NCBI RefSeq assembly: GCF_024171865.1 | Contig: NZ_JAMTCN010000004.1 | Coordinates: 1-64,000 of the forward strand | DNA: 64,000 nt | DNA from: Prauserella aidingensis | Lineage (GTDB): Bacteria > Actinomycetota > Actinomycetes > Mycobacteriales > Pseudonocardiaceae | Direction: 5' to 3' | Shown here: positions 32,460-40,094 of the stretch, in pieces | Numbering within the stretch: position 1 is the first letter of the stretch | How the letters are laid out: each line of letters starts with the position of its first letter | Translations under genes and position numbers: made by a program | The notes under the pieces: generated by a model | Told to the model about the DNA's origin: nothing | The model's input: the letters and a program-made list of their open reading frames with translations, nothing else | The model's database searches: none

Positions 32460-33581
32460 ATGAGCACTCTGCCGACCACGGCATCCCCCGAGTCCGCGGC
32501 GCCAGGAGCGGCCGCGCACACCGGGATCCCGCTGGACGACCACCGCATCACCCACGTGAGCCCGTTGATGTCGCCCGCCCTGCTCCGCCAGGAACATCCC
32601 GTCGACGACACCGTCGCCCGGACGGTCACCGCGGGCCGGGACTCCGCCGTCGACATCCTCGCGGGCCGGGACGACCGGCTGCTGGTCGTCGCCGGGCCCT
32701 GCTCGGTCCACGACCCCGAGGCCGCGCTCGACTACGCCCGGAAACTGGCCGCCCACGCCGAGAAGGTCCGCGGCGAACTGCACATCGTGATGCGCGTGTA
32801 CTTCGAGAAACCCCGCACCACGCTCGGGTGGAAGGGCCTCATCAACGACCCCGATCTCGACGGCGGCTTCGCGGTCAACAAGGGCCTACGGCTCGCGCGC
32901 CAGTTGCTGCTCGACGTCTCCGCGCTCGGCCTGCCGGTCGGCTGCGAGTTCCTCGACCCGATCATTCCGCAGTACATCGCCGACGTCGTGACGTGGGGCT
33001 CCATCGGCGCGCGCACCGCGGCCAGCCAGGTGCACCGCCAGCTGTGCAGCGGCCTGTCGATGCCGGTCGGCATCAAGAACTCCACCGACGGCGACGTGCA
33101 GGTCGCCGTCGACGCCACACGCGCGGCGGCGGCGAGCCACGTCTTCCCCGGTATCACCACGGACGGCGTGTCCGCGCTGCTGACCACGGCCGGGAACGAG
33201 GACTGCCACGTCATCCTCCGCGGCGGCAGCGCGGGCCCGAACCACGACGCCGACACGGTCGCGGACACGCTCGCACGGCTGCGCAAGGCGGGGCTGCCCG
33301 AACGCCTCGTCGTCGACGCCAGCCACGGCAACAGCGGTAAGGACCACGTGCGCCAGGCCGGTGTCGTGGCCGAGCTGGCCGAGCGCATCGGCGCGGGCGA
33401 GCCCGGCATCTCCGGTCTGATGGTCGAGAGCTTCCTCGCCGACGGCAGGCAGGACCTCACCCTCGGGCGCGCGGCCGATCTCGACTACGGCCGCAGCATC
33501 ACCGACGCGTGCCTGGACTGGCCGACGACGGCGTCGCTGCTCGACGACCTCGCCGCGGCCGTCCGCACCCGCCGGGGCTGA
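32460..33581 (+). CDS. aroG: 3-deoxy-7-phosphoheptulonate synthase, type I (AroG/F/H class)
   Basis: The 373-residue enzyme condenses phosphoenolpyruvate and erythrose 4-phosphate, the first step of the shikimate pathway. It is clearly type I: LLVVAGPCSVHDPEAALDYA, MRVYFEKPRTTLGWKGLINDP, GCEFLDPIIPQYIADVVTWGSIGARTAASQVHRQL, SMPVGIKNSTDG, HVILRGG, VDASHGNSGKD, and IGAGEPGISGLMVESFL are those of E. coli AroG, with metal ligands Cys in GPCS, His in ASHGN and Glu in ESFL. M. tuberculosis AroG (Rv2178c) is the unrelated type II. The ATG at 32460 has AAAGGAA upstream. Regulation is probably by the leader peptide at 32318. A perfect 17-bp hairpin follows the stop. Confidence 0.95.
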   Translation: MSTLPTTASPESAAPGAAAHTGIPLDDHRITHVSPLMSPALLRQEHPVDDTVARTVTAGRDSAVDILAGRDDRLLVVAGPCSVHDPEAALDYARKLAAHAEKVRGELHIVMRVYFEKPRTTLGWKGLINDPDLDGGFAVNKGLRLARQLLLDVSALGLPVGCEFLDPIIPQYIADVVTWGSIGARTAASQVHRQLCSGLSMPVGIKNSTDGDVQVAVDATRAAAASHVFPGITTDGVSALLTTAGNEDCHVILRGGSAGPNHDADTVADTLARLRKAGLPERLVVDASHGNSGKDHVRQAGVVAELAERIGAGEPGISGLMVESFLADGRQDLTLGRAADLDYGRSITDACLDWPTTASLLDDLAAAVRTRRG

Positions 33582-33597
33582 GCGGCCTGCTCACACT

Positions 33598-33650
33598 CCG
33601 CGGGCAGGCGGGGCAGGCGGTGCCCACGGCCGCGCCCCGCCTGCCCGCGG
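33598..33650. terminator. Perfect 17-bp bidirectional terminator hairpin
   Basis: CCGCGGGCAGGCGGGGC (33598-33614) is perfectly complementary to 33634-33650, with a 19-nt loop. It lies between convergent aroG and the exonuclease gene. Confidence 0.85.
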
Positions 33651-33699
33651 ACCGGGGCCGCCCGCGAGTGCGGTCGTCCGGGCCGCGAGGTCCCGCCCG

Positions 33700-34200
33700 T
33701 CAGCGCGCGAAGCCGTCTCGCAGGCGCAGCTGCTCGATGACCTTCCACCGCTCCAGGTTGTGCCGCGCGTCGGCGAGCGCGTCGTGGGCGTCCGGGGGCT
33801 GTTTGGGCAACGCGGGCTTGCCGACGTCCTCCCAGCGCTGCCGCAGGTCCCGGGTGAACCGGGGCAACTGGCGCGGCAGCTTCGGCATCGAGCCCCACAG
33901 CTGCGCCAGGGCGACGTGGTCGTAGGCGGCGTACCAGGCCCACAGCTCGATGCCGTCGGACGGCTTGCCGAAGAACTCGAGCAGACCCTCGCGAATGCTC
34001 TCGCGGCTGCGCCACGACTTGTCCGCCGGCGACGGCAGCTTGTCGAGCACGTTCTCCCGCACCCACTTGCCCGCCTTGTCCGGGTCGAACTCGGTGGAGA
34101 CCGCGTAGAAGCTGCGTCCGGATTCGTCCACCACACCGATCGACACCAGGTCGATGGTCACGCCGTCCTCGATGAATTCGGTGTCGTAGAAGAATCGCAC
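33700..34200 (-). CDS. 3'-5' exoribonuclease, DEDDh family (Rv2179c-like)
   Basis: The 166-residue protein is an RNase T/oligoribonuclease-like exonuclease. VRFFYDTEFIEDG holds the first Asp/Glu pair, VSIGVVDESGRSFYAVSTEFD follows, and WAWYAAYDHVALAQLWG carries the second Asp. The final HDALADARHN supplies His and Asp of the DEDDh site. In M. tuberculosis the equivalent is Rv2179c, in the same neighbourhood as aroG, plsC-like Rv2182c and fadD15. The GTG at 34200 is supported because VRFFYDTEF is the family N-terminus. It is short but full length for this branch. Confidence 0.9.
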   Translation of the reverse strand: MRFFYDTEFIEDGVTIDLVSIGVVDESGRSFYAVSTEFDPDKAGKWVRENVLDKLPSPADKSWRSRESIREGLLEFFGKPSDGIELWAWYAAYDHVALAQLWGSMPKLPRQLPRFTRDLRQRWEDVGKPALPKQPPDAHDALADARHNLERWKVIEQLRLRDGFAR

Positions 34201-34325
34201 CGCAGCACCGTAACGGGCGCCCCACCGCGTCGGACGAGCCGGTCCGTACCGCCGCGGGCCGCTCGCCGAGACCCGCGTTCCGGCGGCCTGTGGGAGCGAG
34301 GTGGAGGTGTGGTGTGCCCGCCGAC

Positions 34326-35129
34326 TCAGCCCGCGCGGCTCTCCGGAACCCGTGACGACCCGGTGCTCGCCCGGGCCGCGCCCGCCGCACCGACCTCGCC
34401 CGGCCTGCCGTGCAACGGCACCGCCTCGCCGAGCTCCTCCTTGGCCTTCGCGGCGTAGACGTCGACGTACTCCTGGCCGGACAGTTCCATGAGGGCGTAC
34501 ATGATCTCGTCGGCGATGGACCGTTCGACGAACCGGTCGCCCGCGAGACCTTCGTAGCGGGAGAAGTCGAGCGGCTTCCCGAACCGGATCTCCAACCGTC
34601 GCGGCCACCACATCTTCGAACCGATGGGGTTGACCTTCTCGGTGCCGATCATCGCCACCGGGATCACCGGGACCTGTGCCTCGAGCGCGATGCGGGCGAC
34701 ACCGGTCTTGCCCTTGTAGAGCCGTCCGTCGGGCGAGCGGGTGCCCTCCGGATAGATCCCCAGCAGCCGCCCCTCTGCCAGCAACCGGACGCCGGTGTCG
34801 AGTGCGGCCTGGGCCGCCGAGGCCCCGGACCGGTCGATCGGGAACTGGCCGGAGGCGGTGAAGAACCACTTCTGGAGCCGACCCTTGAGGCCGGGCGCGG
34901 TGAAGTACTCCTGCTTGGCGGGGAACGTCACCCGCCGCGGCACGTACAGGGGCATGAAGAAGGAGTCGGCCACGGCGAGGTGGTTGCTGGCGATGATCGC
35001 ACCACCCTCGGCGGGGATGTTCTCCGTGCCGGTGACCGTGGTCGGCCACAGCAGCCGCAGCAGCGGCCCCAGGACCACGTATTTGAGCAGCCGATACACC
35101 ACCGGGCCGCGCCTCCTCGTCTCGTTCAC
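34326..35129 (-). CDS. 1-acyl-sn-glycerol-3-phosphate acyltransferase (PlsC-like)
   Basis: The 267-residue membrane-associated acyltransferase makes phosphatidic acid from lysophosphatidate or acylates a related lipid. The motif HX4D is NHLAVAD at about residues 52-58 and the acceptor-binding motif is YPEGTRSPDGRLYKGKTG. VPVIPVAMIGTEKV is the fourth conserved block. An N-terminal hydrophobic segment (YRLLKYVVLGPLLRLLWP) may anchor it. It matches Rv2182c in sequence type and position. The GTG at 35129 leads into MNETRRRG; a start slightly downstream cannot be excluded. Confidence 0.9.
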   Translation of the reverse strand: MNETRRRGPVVYRLLKYVVLGPLLRLLWPTTVTGTENIPAEGGAIIASNHLAVADSFFMPLYVPRRVTFPAKQEYFTAPGLKGRLQKWFFTASGQFPIDRSGASAAQAALDTGVRLLAEGRLLGIYPEGTRSPDGRLYKGKTGVARIALEAQVPVIPVAMIGTEKVNPIGSKMWWPRRLEIRFGKPLDFSRYEGLAGDRFVERSIADEIMYALMELSGQEYVDVYAAKAKEELGEAVPLHGRPGEVGAAGAARASTGSSRVPESRAG

Positions 35130-35331
35130 CCAACCGAGGCGATCACACTACGAACGTCGTGTTCACCGCCACAACCGCGGGGTCGTAACCACCGTCTATC
35201 TCACACCGGCCGCCCATTCCGGAACCCCACAGGTCCCCGCAGGCGGGGAGTGCGGGCGCTTCCCGCCCGTGGGTGGGGCCGCCGTGCGACGATGGCACCC
35301 GATCACCCGTGGAGAGGAAGGGACCGACGGC

Positions 35332-35625
35332 ATGCCCGTGCTCGCCGGCGCCGAGCCGTTCCAGTACACCGGGCCCAGCGGAACCGGCGTGCTGTTGTGT
35401 CACGGGTTCACGGGAACCCCGGCGAGTATGCGCCCGTGGGGACGACCCCCGGCGTCCGACGGGCACCGGGCGGTGCTCGACGGCGTCGATACCGATCCGG
35501 CACGGGTCACCGAGGTCGTCTTGCACGACAGCTGTCACGTCGCCACCCTCGATGGCGACGTGCCGCTTCTTTTCGCGCGCAGCAGCGAGTTCGCAGCAGC
35601 CGGCAGGCAGGTGGGGACCAAGTGA
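35332..35625 (+). pseudogene. Internally deleted carboxylesterase (Est30-like) remnant
   Basis: The 97-codon frame begins like a carboxylesterase (PVLAGAEPFQYTGPSGTGVLLCHGFTGTPASMRPWG), with the HGFTG oxyanion loop. After residue 37 it continues directly with the C-terminal end of the same family (VTEVVLHDSCHVATLDGDVPLLF), which holds the catalytic His. About 140-150 residues that normally lie between are missing, including the GxSxG nucleophile and the acid. The frame is intact, so this looks like a single in-frame deletion instead of accumulated decay. A ribosome-binding site (GAGAGGAAGG) and the ATG at 35332 are preserved. Its stop overlaps the next gene's GTG (GTGA), so it may survive because it couples translation of that gene. 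Confidence 0.7.
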
Positions 35626-36239
35626 GCAGACCAGGCTCCGACGGGCCGGAGAACGTCGACGCCGCGTTCGAGGAGATCGTCGCCGACCTGCGCGCGCAGG
35701 GATTCGACGACCAAGGATTCGGCGAGCAGGATCGCGACGAGCACGCGGCCGATCAGCAGCCCGCCGACGACCACGGCGGCGACGACCACGGCGACCGGGG
35801 CGGTTCCGGTGGCGACCGGGGCGGCGGCGCGTTGCTGGAACGGCCCGGTCCCGATCCGTCCGGCGACCGCGACGCCGACGCGGGCAGGACCACCGGCGAG
35901 TCCGGTTCGCGCGGCGAGGGCTGGCGGGACAGCCCGATCGCGTGGGACGAGACACTGTTCGGCCCGGCGCCCGACGACGATCCCGATGACCCCGACAACC
36001 ACTTCGTCCCGCCCGAACCGCCGCCGCTGCCGAAACCGCGCAAGGGCGCCGTACTCGTTCTCGTCCTGGTGGTCCTGGGCCTGTTGCTGTTGATCGCGCC
36101 GTCGCTCGTCGGCCTGTCCGGGGCGGTCGCCACGCCGCTGGGCATGCTCTCACTCGCGGCGGGAATCGCCCTGCTGCTGTTGCGGGTCAGGCAGGGCCCG
36201 CCGGACGGTGCCGACCCGACCAACGGCGCCCAGGTCTGA
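35622..36239 (+). CDS. Membrane protein with acidic, low-complexity N-terminal domain
   Basis: I do not recognise a named family. The 205-residue product has an N-terminal region rich in Asp, Gly and His (DDHGGDDHGDRGGSGGDRGG) that could bind metal or remain disordered. It is followed by WRDSPIAWDETLFGPAPDDDPDDPDNHFVPPEPPPLP, which looks conserved, then two membrane helices near the C-terminus (AVLVLVLVVLGLLLLIAP and GMLSLAAGIALLLL). The GTG at 35622 overlaps the stop of the esterase remnant (GTGA), so it appears translationally coupled to a broken gene. Proteins with DETLFGP..DDPDNHFVPPEPPPLP are recurrent next to this locus in actinobacteria. Confidence 0.75.
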   Translation: MSRPGSDGPENVDAAFEEIVADLRAQGFDDQGFGEQDRDEHAADQQPADDHGGDDHGDRGGSGGDRGGGALLERPGPDPSGDRDADAGRTTGESGSRGEGWRDSPIAWDETLFGPAPDDDPDDPDNHFVPPEPPPLPKPRKGAVLVLVLVVLGLLLLIAPSLVGLSGAVATPLGMLSLAAGIALLLLRVRQGPPDGADPTNGAQV

Positions 36240-36254
36240 CCGCCTGCGGCCCAC

Positions 36255-37154
36255 TCACACGGGCGTGCAGGCGTCGAGCAGCCGCCGCAGCACGGCCGGG
36301 TCGACGACGGCCGTCGCCTCCTCCGCAACGGGTTCGCGGCGCCGATCGGCGGCCGTGACCACGACGAGGTGATCGCCGGGCCCGGCCGCCCGCGCGGCAC
36401 GGACGGCCGCTCCGATTCCGCCGTCGCCGCCTGCCACGGTCTCGATGCCCGCCGCCGGCTCGATCCCCGCACCTGCCTCTCCGGGCGGGCCGCCCGCGAC
36501 CAGCACCACGTGCGGCCACCACGTCCAGTGCGCGGCCCCTGCCACACCGTCGAGGTCCAGGTCCCCCGCGACGACGCCCACTCCGGCCAGCACGGCCAGC
36601 CGGTCCCGCAGCCGCGCCACCGCACCGGCCGGGTCGTTCGTTCCGTCGCCGGCGCGCGGGCCGACCACGGAGGCGGCGTCGACCAGCAGCACGAGTCTCC
36701 GGTCGAGCTGGCCGCGCAGCTCCGGCCAGGCCGCGGCGAAGCCGCTGTGCAACGGATAGTCGGCGACGTCGGCGGGTGACACCCAGCGCAGCGCCGTGCT
36801 CTCGGCGTTGGTCACGCGGGGTCGTGCCGCATCGCCCAGCACGGTCGCCAGGACCGTCGTGTACCGCCAGGTGCCGTGCTCGTCGGCGCGCTGGGCCAGG
36901 ACCCGGAACGCCTCGCCGGGCACCGCCGTCTCCTCCTCGGTCTCCCGCGCCGCCGCCTGCGCCGACGTCTCGTCGGGCTGCACCGCGCCGCCCGGCAGCG
37001 CCCACGAGCCGCCCTCGTGCGTCCAGCCCGCGCGGTGCTGCAACAGCACGCCACGCCGGGGGTCGCTCAACAGCAGTCCGGCGGCACCGAACAATCCCCA
37101 GTGCCGCCGTCCGCAGTCGCAGCTGACGAACCCGTCTCCGTTGCCGACCAGCAT
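36255..37154 (-). CDS. NUDIX hydrolase with C-terminal NYN/PIN-like domain
   Basis: The 299-residue protein has a NUDIX domain in its first 150 residues. VSCDCGRRHWGLFGAAGLLL is followed by WALPGGAVQPDETSAQAAARETEEETAV, which fits the GX5EX7REUXEE pattern. The second half begins LVLLVDAASVVGPRAGDGTNDPAGAVARLRDRLAVL and ends VVVTAADRRREPVAEEATAVVDPAVLRRLL, reminiscent of small NYN nuclease domains (VDAANVVG...VTADRELR). In this copy the last acidic motif is altered (TAADRRR). The combination suggests hydrolysis of a nucleotide or capped RNA end plus RNA handling, which is inference. It lies alone, opposite to the flanking plus-strand unit. Confidence 0.8.
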   Translation of the reverse strand: MLVGNGDGFVSCDCGRRHWGLFGAAGLLLSDPRRGVLLQHRAGWTHEGGSWALPGGAVQPDETSAQAAARETEEETAVPGEAFRVLAQRADEHGTWRYTTVLATVLGDAARPRVTNAESTALRWVSPADVADYPLHSGFAAAWPELRGQLDRRLVLLVDAASVVGPRAGDGTNDPAGAVARLRDRLAVLAGVGVVAGDLDLDGVAGAAHWTWWPHVVLVAGGPPGEAGAGIEPAAGIETVAGGDGGIGAAVRAARAAGPGDHLVVVTAADRRREPVAEEATAVVDPAVLRRLLDACTPV

Positions 37155-37204
37155 CGTTCGAATCTAGCGTGCCCGGCCCGCGACACGCCCGTGTTCGCCG
37201 AGGA

Positions 37205-38158
37205 TCAGACCACTCGGCGGCCGCTCTCGGCCGCGAGCGTGGCGGACCCGACGATCGCGGCCTCGTCGCCCAGCTGGGCCGTCCGGATCCGCGCGTGCGG
37301 GCGGTGCTTGCCGCCCGTCACGGCGCGCAGGTACGTCTCCCGCGCGTCGTCGAGGAACAGTGGCGCCGACGCCGACACGCCCCCGCCGATGACGACGACC
37401 TCCGGGTCGTACACGTCGGCGACGAGCGCCAGCCCCTCGCCGAGCCACCGGGCCAGCTCCGCCATCGCCTTGCGCGCGAGTGGGTCGCCGTCCCGTGCAG
37501 CCCCGGCGACGCGGCGGCCCGTGACCGCGCCCGGGTCACCCGCCGCCTCCCTGGCCAGCACCGTGGAGTGCTGCGGCCGCGTGGCCAGCAGTTCGATCGC
37601 CGTCGCGGCCAGCGCCGTGCCGCTGCAGTAGCGCTCCCAGCACCCGGACTTGCCGCACGGGCACTGCCGCCCTCCCGGCACGAGACACAGGTGCCCGAGC
37701 TCCGGCGCGACGCCGTGTGCGCCACGGAACAACTCCCCTCCGAGCAGGAGACCGGCCCCGATACCGGTGCCGAGCGCGACGAACACGCCGACCGACGTGG
37801 CCCGCGCGGCACCGAACCGGTACTCGGCGAACGTGGCCGCGTTGGCGTCGTGTTCCAGGGTCACGGGCAGGCCGAGTCGCTCGCTCATCCGGTCGGCCAC
37901 CGTCGCGGTCCGCCACGGCAGGTGCGGGGCGAACATCACGGACGTGCGGTCCCGTCCGACGAACCCGGCGACCGCCAGTCCGACGGCGGCGACCTCGTGC
38001 CTGCTCCGCAGTTCGGCGACCACGCCCGCGATGGCGTCCTCGAGCGCCGCCTCCTCGTGCGGCGTGCCCGTGCGCGCGGTGTCGAGCACGTCGCCGGTCT
38101 CGTCGACGACGCCCGCGCGGATGCTCGTGCCGCCGACGTCGATTCCGATCGCGGCCAC
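37205..38158 (-). CDS. glk: ROK-family glucokinase
   Basis: The 317-residue sugar kinase would phosphorylate glucose to glucose 6-phosphate with ATP. It has IGIDVGGTSIRAGVVDE (phosphate loop), LEHDANAATFAEYRFGAA with the catalytic Asp, LGTGIGAGLLLGGELFRGAHGVAPELGHL, and the ROK zinc motif CPCGKSGCWERYCSG. The LVADVYDPEVVVIGGGVS end is normal. It is the standard glucokinase size. It overlaps closely in organisation with the next gene upstream (3 nt apart) in a minus-strand run. Polyphosphate as alternative donor cannot be excluded from sequence alone. Confidence 0.92.
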   Translation of the reverse strand: MAAIGIDVGGTSIRAGVVDETGDVLDTARTGTPHEEAALEDAIAGVVAELRSRHEVAAVGLAVAGFVGRDRTSVMFAPHLPWRTATVADRMSERLGLPVTLEHDANAATFAEYRFGAARATSVGVFVALGTGIGAGLLLGGELFRGAHGVAPELGHLCLVPGGRQCPCGKSGCWERYCSGTALAATAIELLATRPQHSTVLAREAAGDPGAVTGRRVAGAARDGDPLARKAMAELARWLGEGLALVADVYDPEVVVIGGGVSASAPLFLDDARETYLRAVTGGKHRPHARIRTAQLGDEAAIVGSATLAAESGRRVV

Positions 38159-38161
38159 CGG

Positions 38162-38854
38162 CTACTCCCCCGGTTCCCAACGCTCCCGCGGGCGCACCTG
38201 CACCCGTTGCACCCGTCGGGCCGCACCGCCCGATCCGCCTGCCGCCGAGCCCCTGCCGGGCCGTTCAGCGAACACCGACGCCCCCGACGGGTCCGGGCCG
38301 GCAGGCGGCGGGCCCGGTCGCGACGACGGGCGGTACCCGGGCATGTGCACGCCCTCGTCCGGCTGCCACCGGTCGGCGAGCACGGCCCGCAGCAACGCGA
38401 TCAGCGCGGCGGCCTGGTCCAGCACCCGCGCCGCGATCTCCGGCGTGTCACCCCGCACGACCGCGACGACGGCGCAGAACGGGCACCACGAGCACGCCGA
38501 GGCGCGGCCAGCCTCGCCGCCCGCCGCGGCACCGGACGGAGCCGTACCGGAGCCGTCCGGGGACGACGTGCCCTCGTGCGCCCCGCGCTGCGTGGCTCCG
38601 CTTCCGTCCGCTCCGGCGCCTCCCGCCGTGGCCCCGGCCGGACCGGGCCCTCCGGGACCGGAGGCGTCGCACGACTCCGGGTCGCCGCCGCCGTGTCCCG
38701 CGGCGAACACGCTCCGCAGCCACGGCTCGGCCCGCTCCGTGACGAGGTCGACCAGCAGCCGGATCTCCTCGGCCAGCCGCGCACTGTCGGCCGCGGGGCC
38801 GTCGCCCGCCGCCGGCCCATCGGCGCGGCCCGCGGGGCCGTCGGTGCCGCTCAT
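38162..38854 (-). CDS. Conserved hypothetical with CxxCxxC motif (Rv2183c position)
   Basis: The 230-residue protein has no assigned function. A helical N-terminal part (LAEEIRLLVDLVTERAEPWLRSVF) precedes a long Gly/Ala/Ser-rich insert. The conserved core is ACSWCPFCAVVAVVRGDTPEIAARVLDQAAALIALLRAVL, with three cysteines spaced CxxCxxC that might bind a metal or act in redox. The C-terminus is basic. Its ATG overlaps the ArsA-like stop (ATGA) so the pair is coupled. The location beside the ArsA-like ATPase and SRPBCC protein is the same as Rv2183c in mycobacteria, which is how I place it. Confidence 0.75.
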   Translation of the reverse strand: MSGTDGPAGRADGPAAGDGPAADSARLAEEIRLLVDLVTERAEPWLRSVFAAGHGGGDPESCDASGPGGPGPAGATAGGAGADGSGATQRGAHEGTSSPDGSGTAPSGAAAGGEAGRASACSWCPFCAVVAVVRGDTPEIAARVLDQAAALIALLRAVLADRWQPDEGVHMPGYRPSSRPGPPPAGPDPSGASVFAERPGRGSAAGGSGGAARRVQRVQVRPRERWEPGE

Positions 38855-40089
38855 TCGGTTCCCTCCAGGTGCACGAGCACGCCACGGGGATCGGATTCGG
38901 CATCCGTGATCCGGCAGGCGCGCAGTGGTTCCGGCAACGCGATCAGCCTGCGGACCCCGTCGACGGTGATCGCGAGGTCGTCGTCGACCCGCGCCAGATC
39001 GACGACGCTGTCCCGGGCGAGCGGCAGTGCCACCCGGAGCCGATAGCCGCCGTCGACCTCGAACATCTGCAACAACGGTGCACGTCCGCCCGCACCGGCC
39101 CGCTCGGAACCGTCGCCGCCCGTGGCCGCGTCGTCGCCCCGCGCACCGGTGTCGCCCGGCGTGGCAGCGTCGCCGGCCCGGGGACTGTCGTCCAGCGGGT
39201 CGGCGGTGCCGTACAGCTCCGCGGCGATCTCACGGAGCGCGCTCACCCCGACCGGCTCGTCGGCCCGGTACTCGACCGAGCGCAGCCGGTCGGCCGCGTC
39301 GCCGACCCCGGAGCGTGCCAGCTCCGCCAGGACCTCCTCCTGCTGCCTGCGCCGCTGCCGCACCCACGCGGCCGCCGCACCGCGCCACCAGCCGGGCGAG
39401 GGCATGACGCGGTTCGCGATCATGCCGTCGACCCGGATGCCGCGCAAGGCGAGCGCGGTCAGGGTCCGCCGGGTTTCGGCCACGACGACGCGCTCGGGAG
39501 TGAACACCAGGCGCACGCTCGTGCGGGCGGGATCGGTCAGGAGGTCACGCAGCGACCCGGTGTACTCGGCCAGCCGCGCCAGCGACCGCGCCAGAGCGGA
39601 ACGCTTCGCCACGGGACCGGCCATGTGTGTCAGGTACCCGGACACGGCGTCCGGCAACGCCAGGAGCCGCAGCGTCTCCGCCGTCGGACCGCAGTCGACG
39701 ACGACGACGTCCCAGCGCCCGGTTCCGGCGAGCCGCTGCACCTCCCCGAGAGCCAGCAGTTCGTCGACGCCCGGAACGACGCTCAGCTCCTCGGCCGCGA
39801 GCCCGTCCAGTCCGCCGCCGCGCACCAGCGCCGCTCGCAGCTGCTCCCGCACGCCGTCCCACGCGTCGTCGGCCAGCGCACGGATGTCGAGCTGTGCGCC
39901 GTACAGCCGGTCGGCCACCAGGACGGGGTCGCGGCCGACCGGCATGGCGACGGCGTCGGCCAGGGAATGCGCCGGGTCGGTCGACACGACCAGCGTCGCG
40001 GCACCCCGGTCCGCCAGCGCGGCACCGGTCGCGGCGGCCAGCGTCGTCTTGCCGACACCGCCCTTCCCGGTCAGCAGCAGCAGTCGCAC
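38851..40089 (-). CDS. ArsA/GET3-type ATPase (Rv2184c-like)
   Basis: The 412-residue P-loop ATPase begins VRLLLLTGKGGVGKTTLAAATGAALADRG, the deviant Walker A of ArsA/Get3. Further motifs are LVVSTDPAHSLADAV, WDVVVVDCGPTAETLRLLALPDAVSGYL, and MIANRVMPSP. The C-terminal end, LLQMFEVDGGYRLRVALPLARDSVVDLARVDDDLAITVDGVRRLIALPEPLRACRI, is the small beta-sandwich typical of actinobacterial ArsA-like proteins. These probably handle membrane or tail-anchored proteins, not arsenite. The GTG at 40089 is required by the P-loop position. It is 5 nt from the SRPBCC gene and coupled to the CxxCxxC gene by ATGA overlap. Confidence 0.9.
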   Translation of the reverse strand: MRLLLLTGKGGVGKTTLAAATGAALADRGAATLVVSTDPAHSLADAVAMPVGRDPVLVADRLYGAQLDIRALADDAWDGVREQLRAALVRGGGLDGLAAEELSVVPGVDELLALGEVQRLAGTGRWDVVVVDCGPTAETLRLLALPDAVSGYLTHMAGPVAKRSALARSLARLAEYTGSLRDLLTDPARTSVRLVFTPERVVVAETRRTLTALALRGIRVDGMIANRVMPSPGWWRGAAAAWVRQRRRQQEEVLAELARSGVGDAADRLRSVEYRADEPVGVSALREIAAELYGTADPLDDSPRAGDAATPGDTGARGDDAATGGDGSERAGAGGRAPLLQMFEVDGGYRLRVALPLARDSVVDLARVDDDLAITVDGVRRLIALPEPLRACRITDAESDPRGVLVHLEGTE

Positions 40090-40094
40090 GGGCC

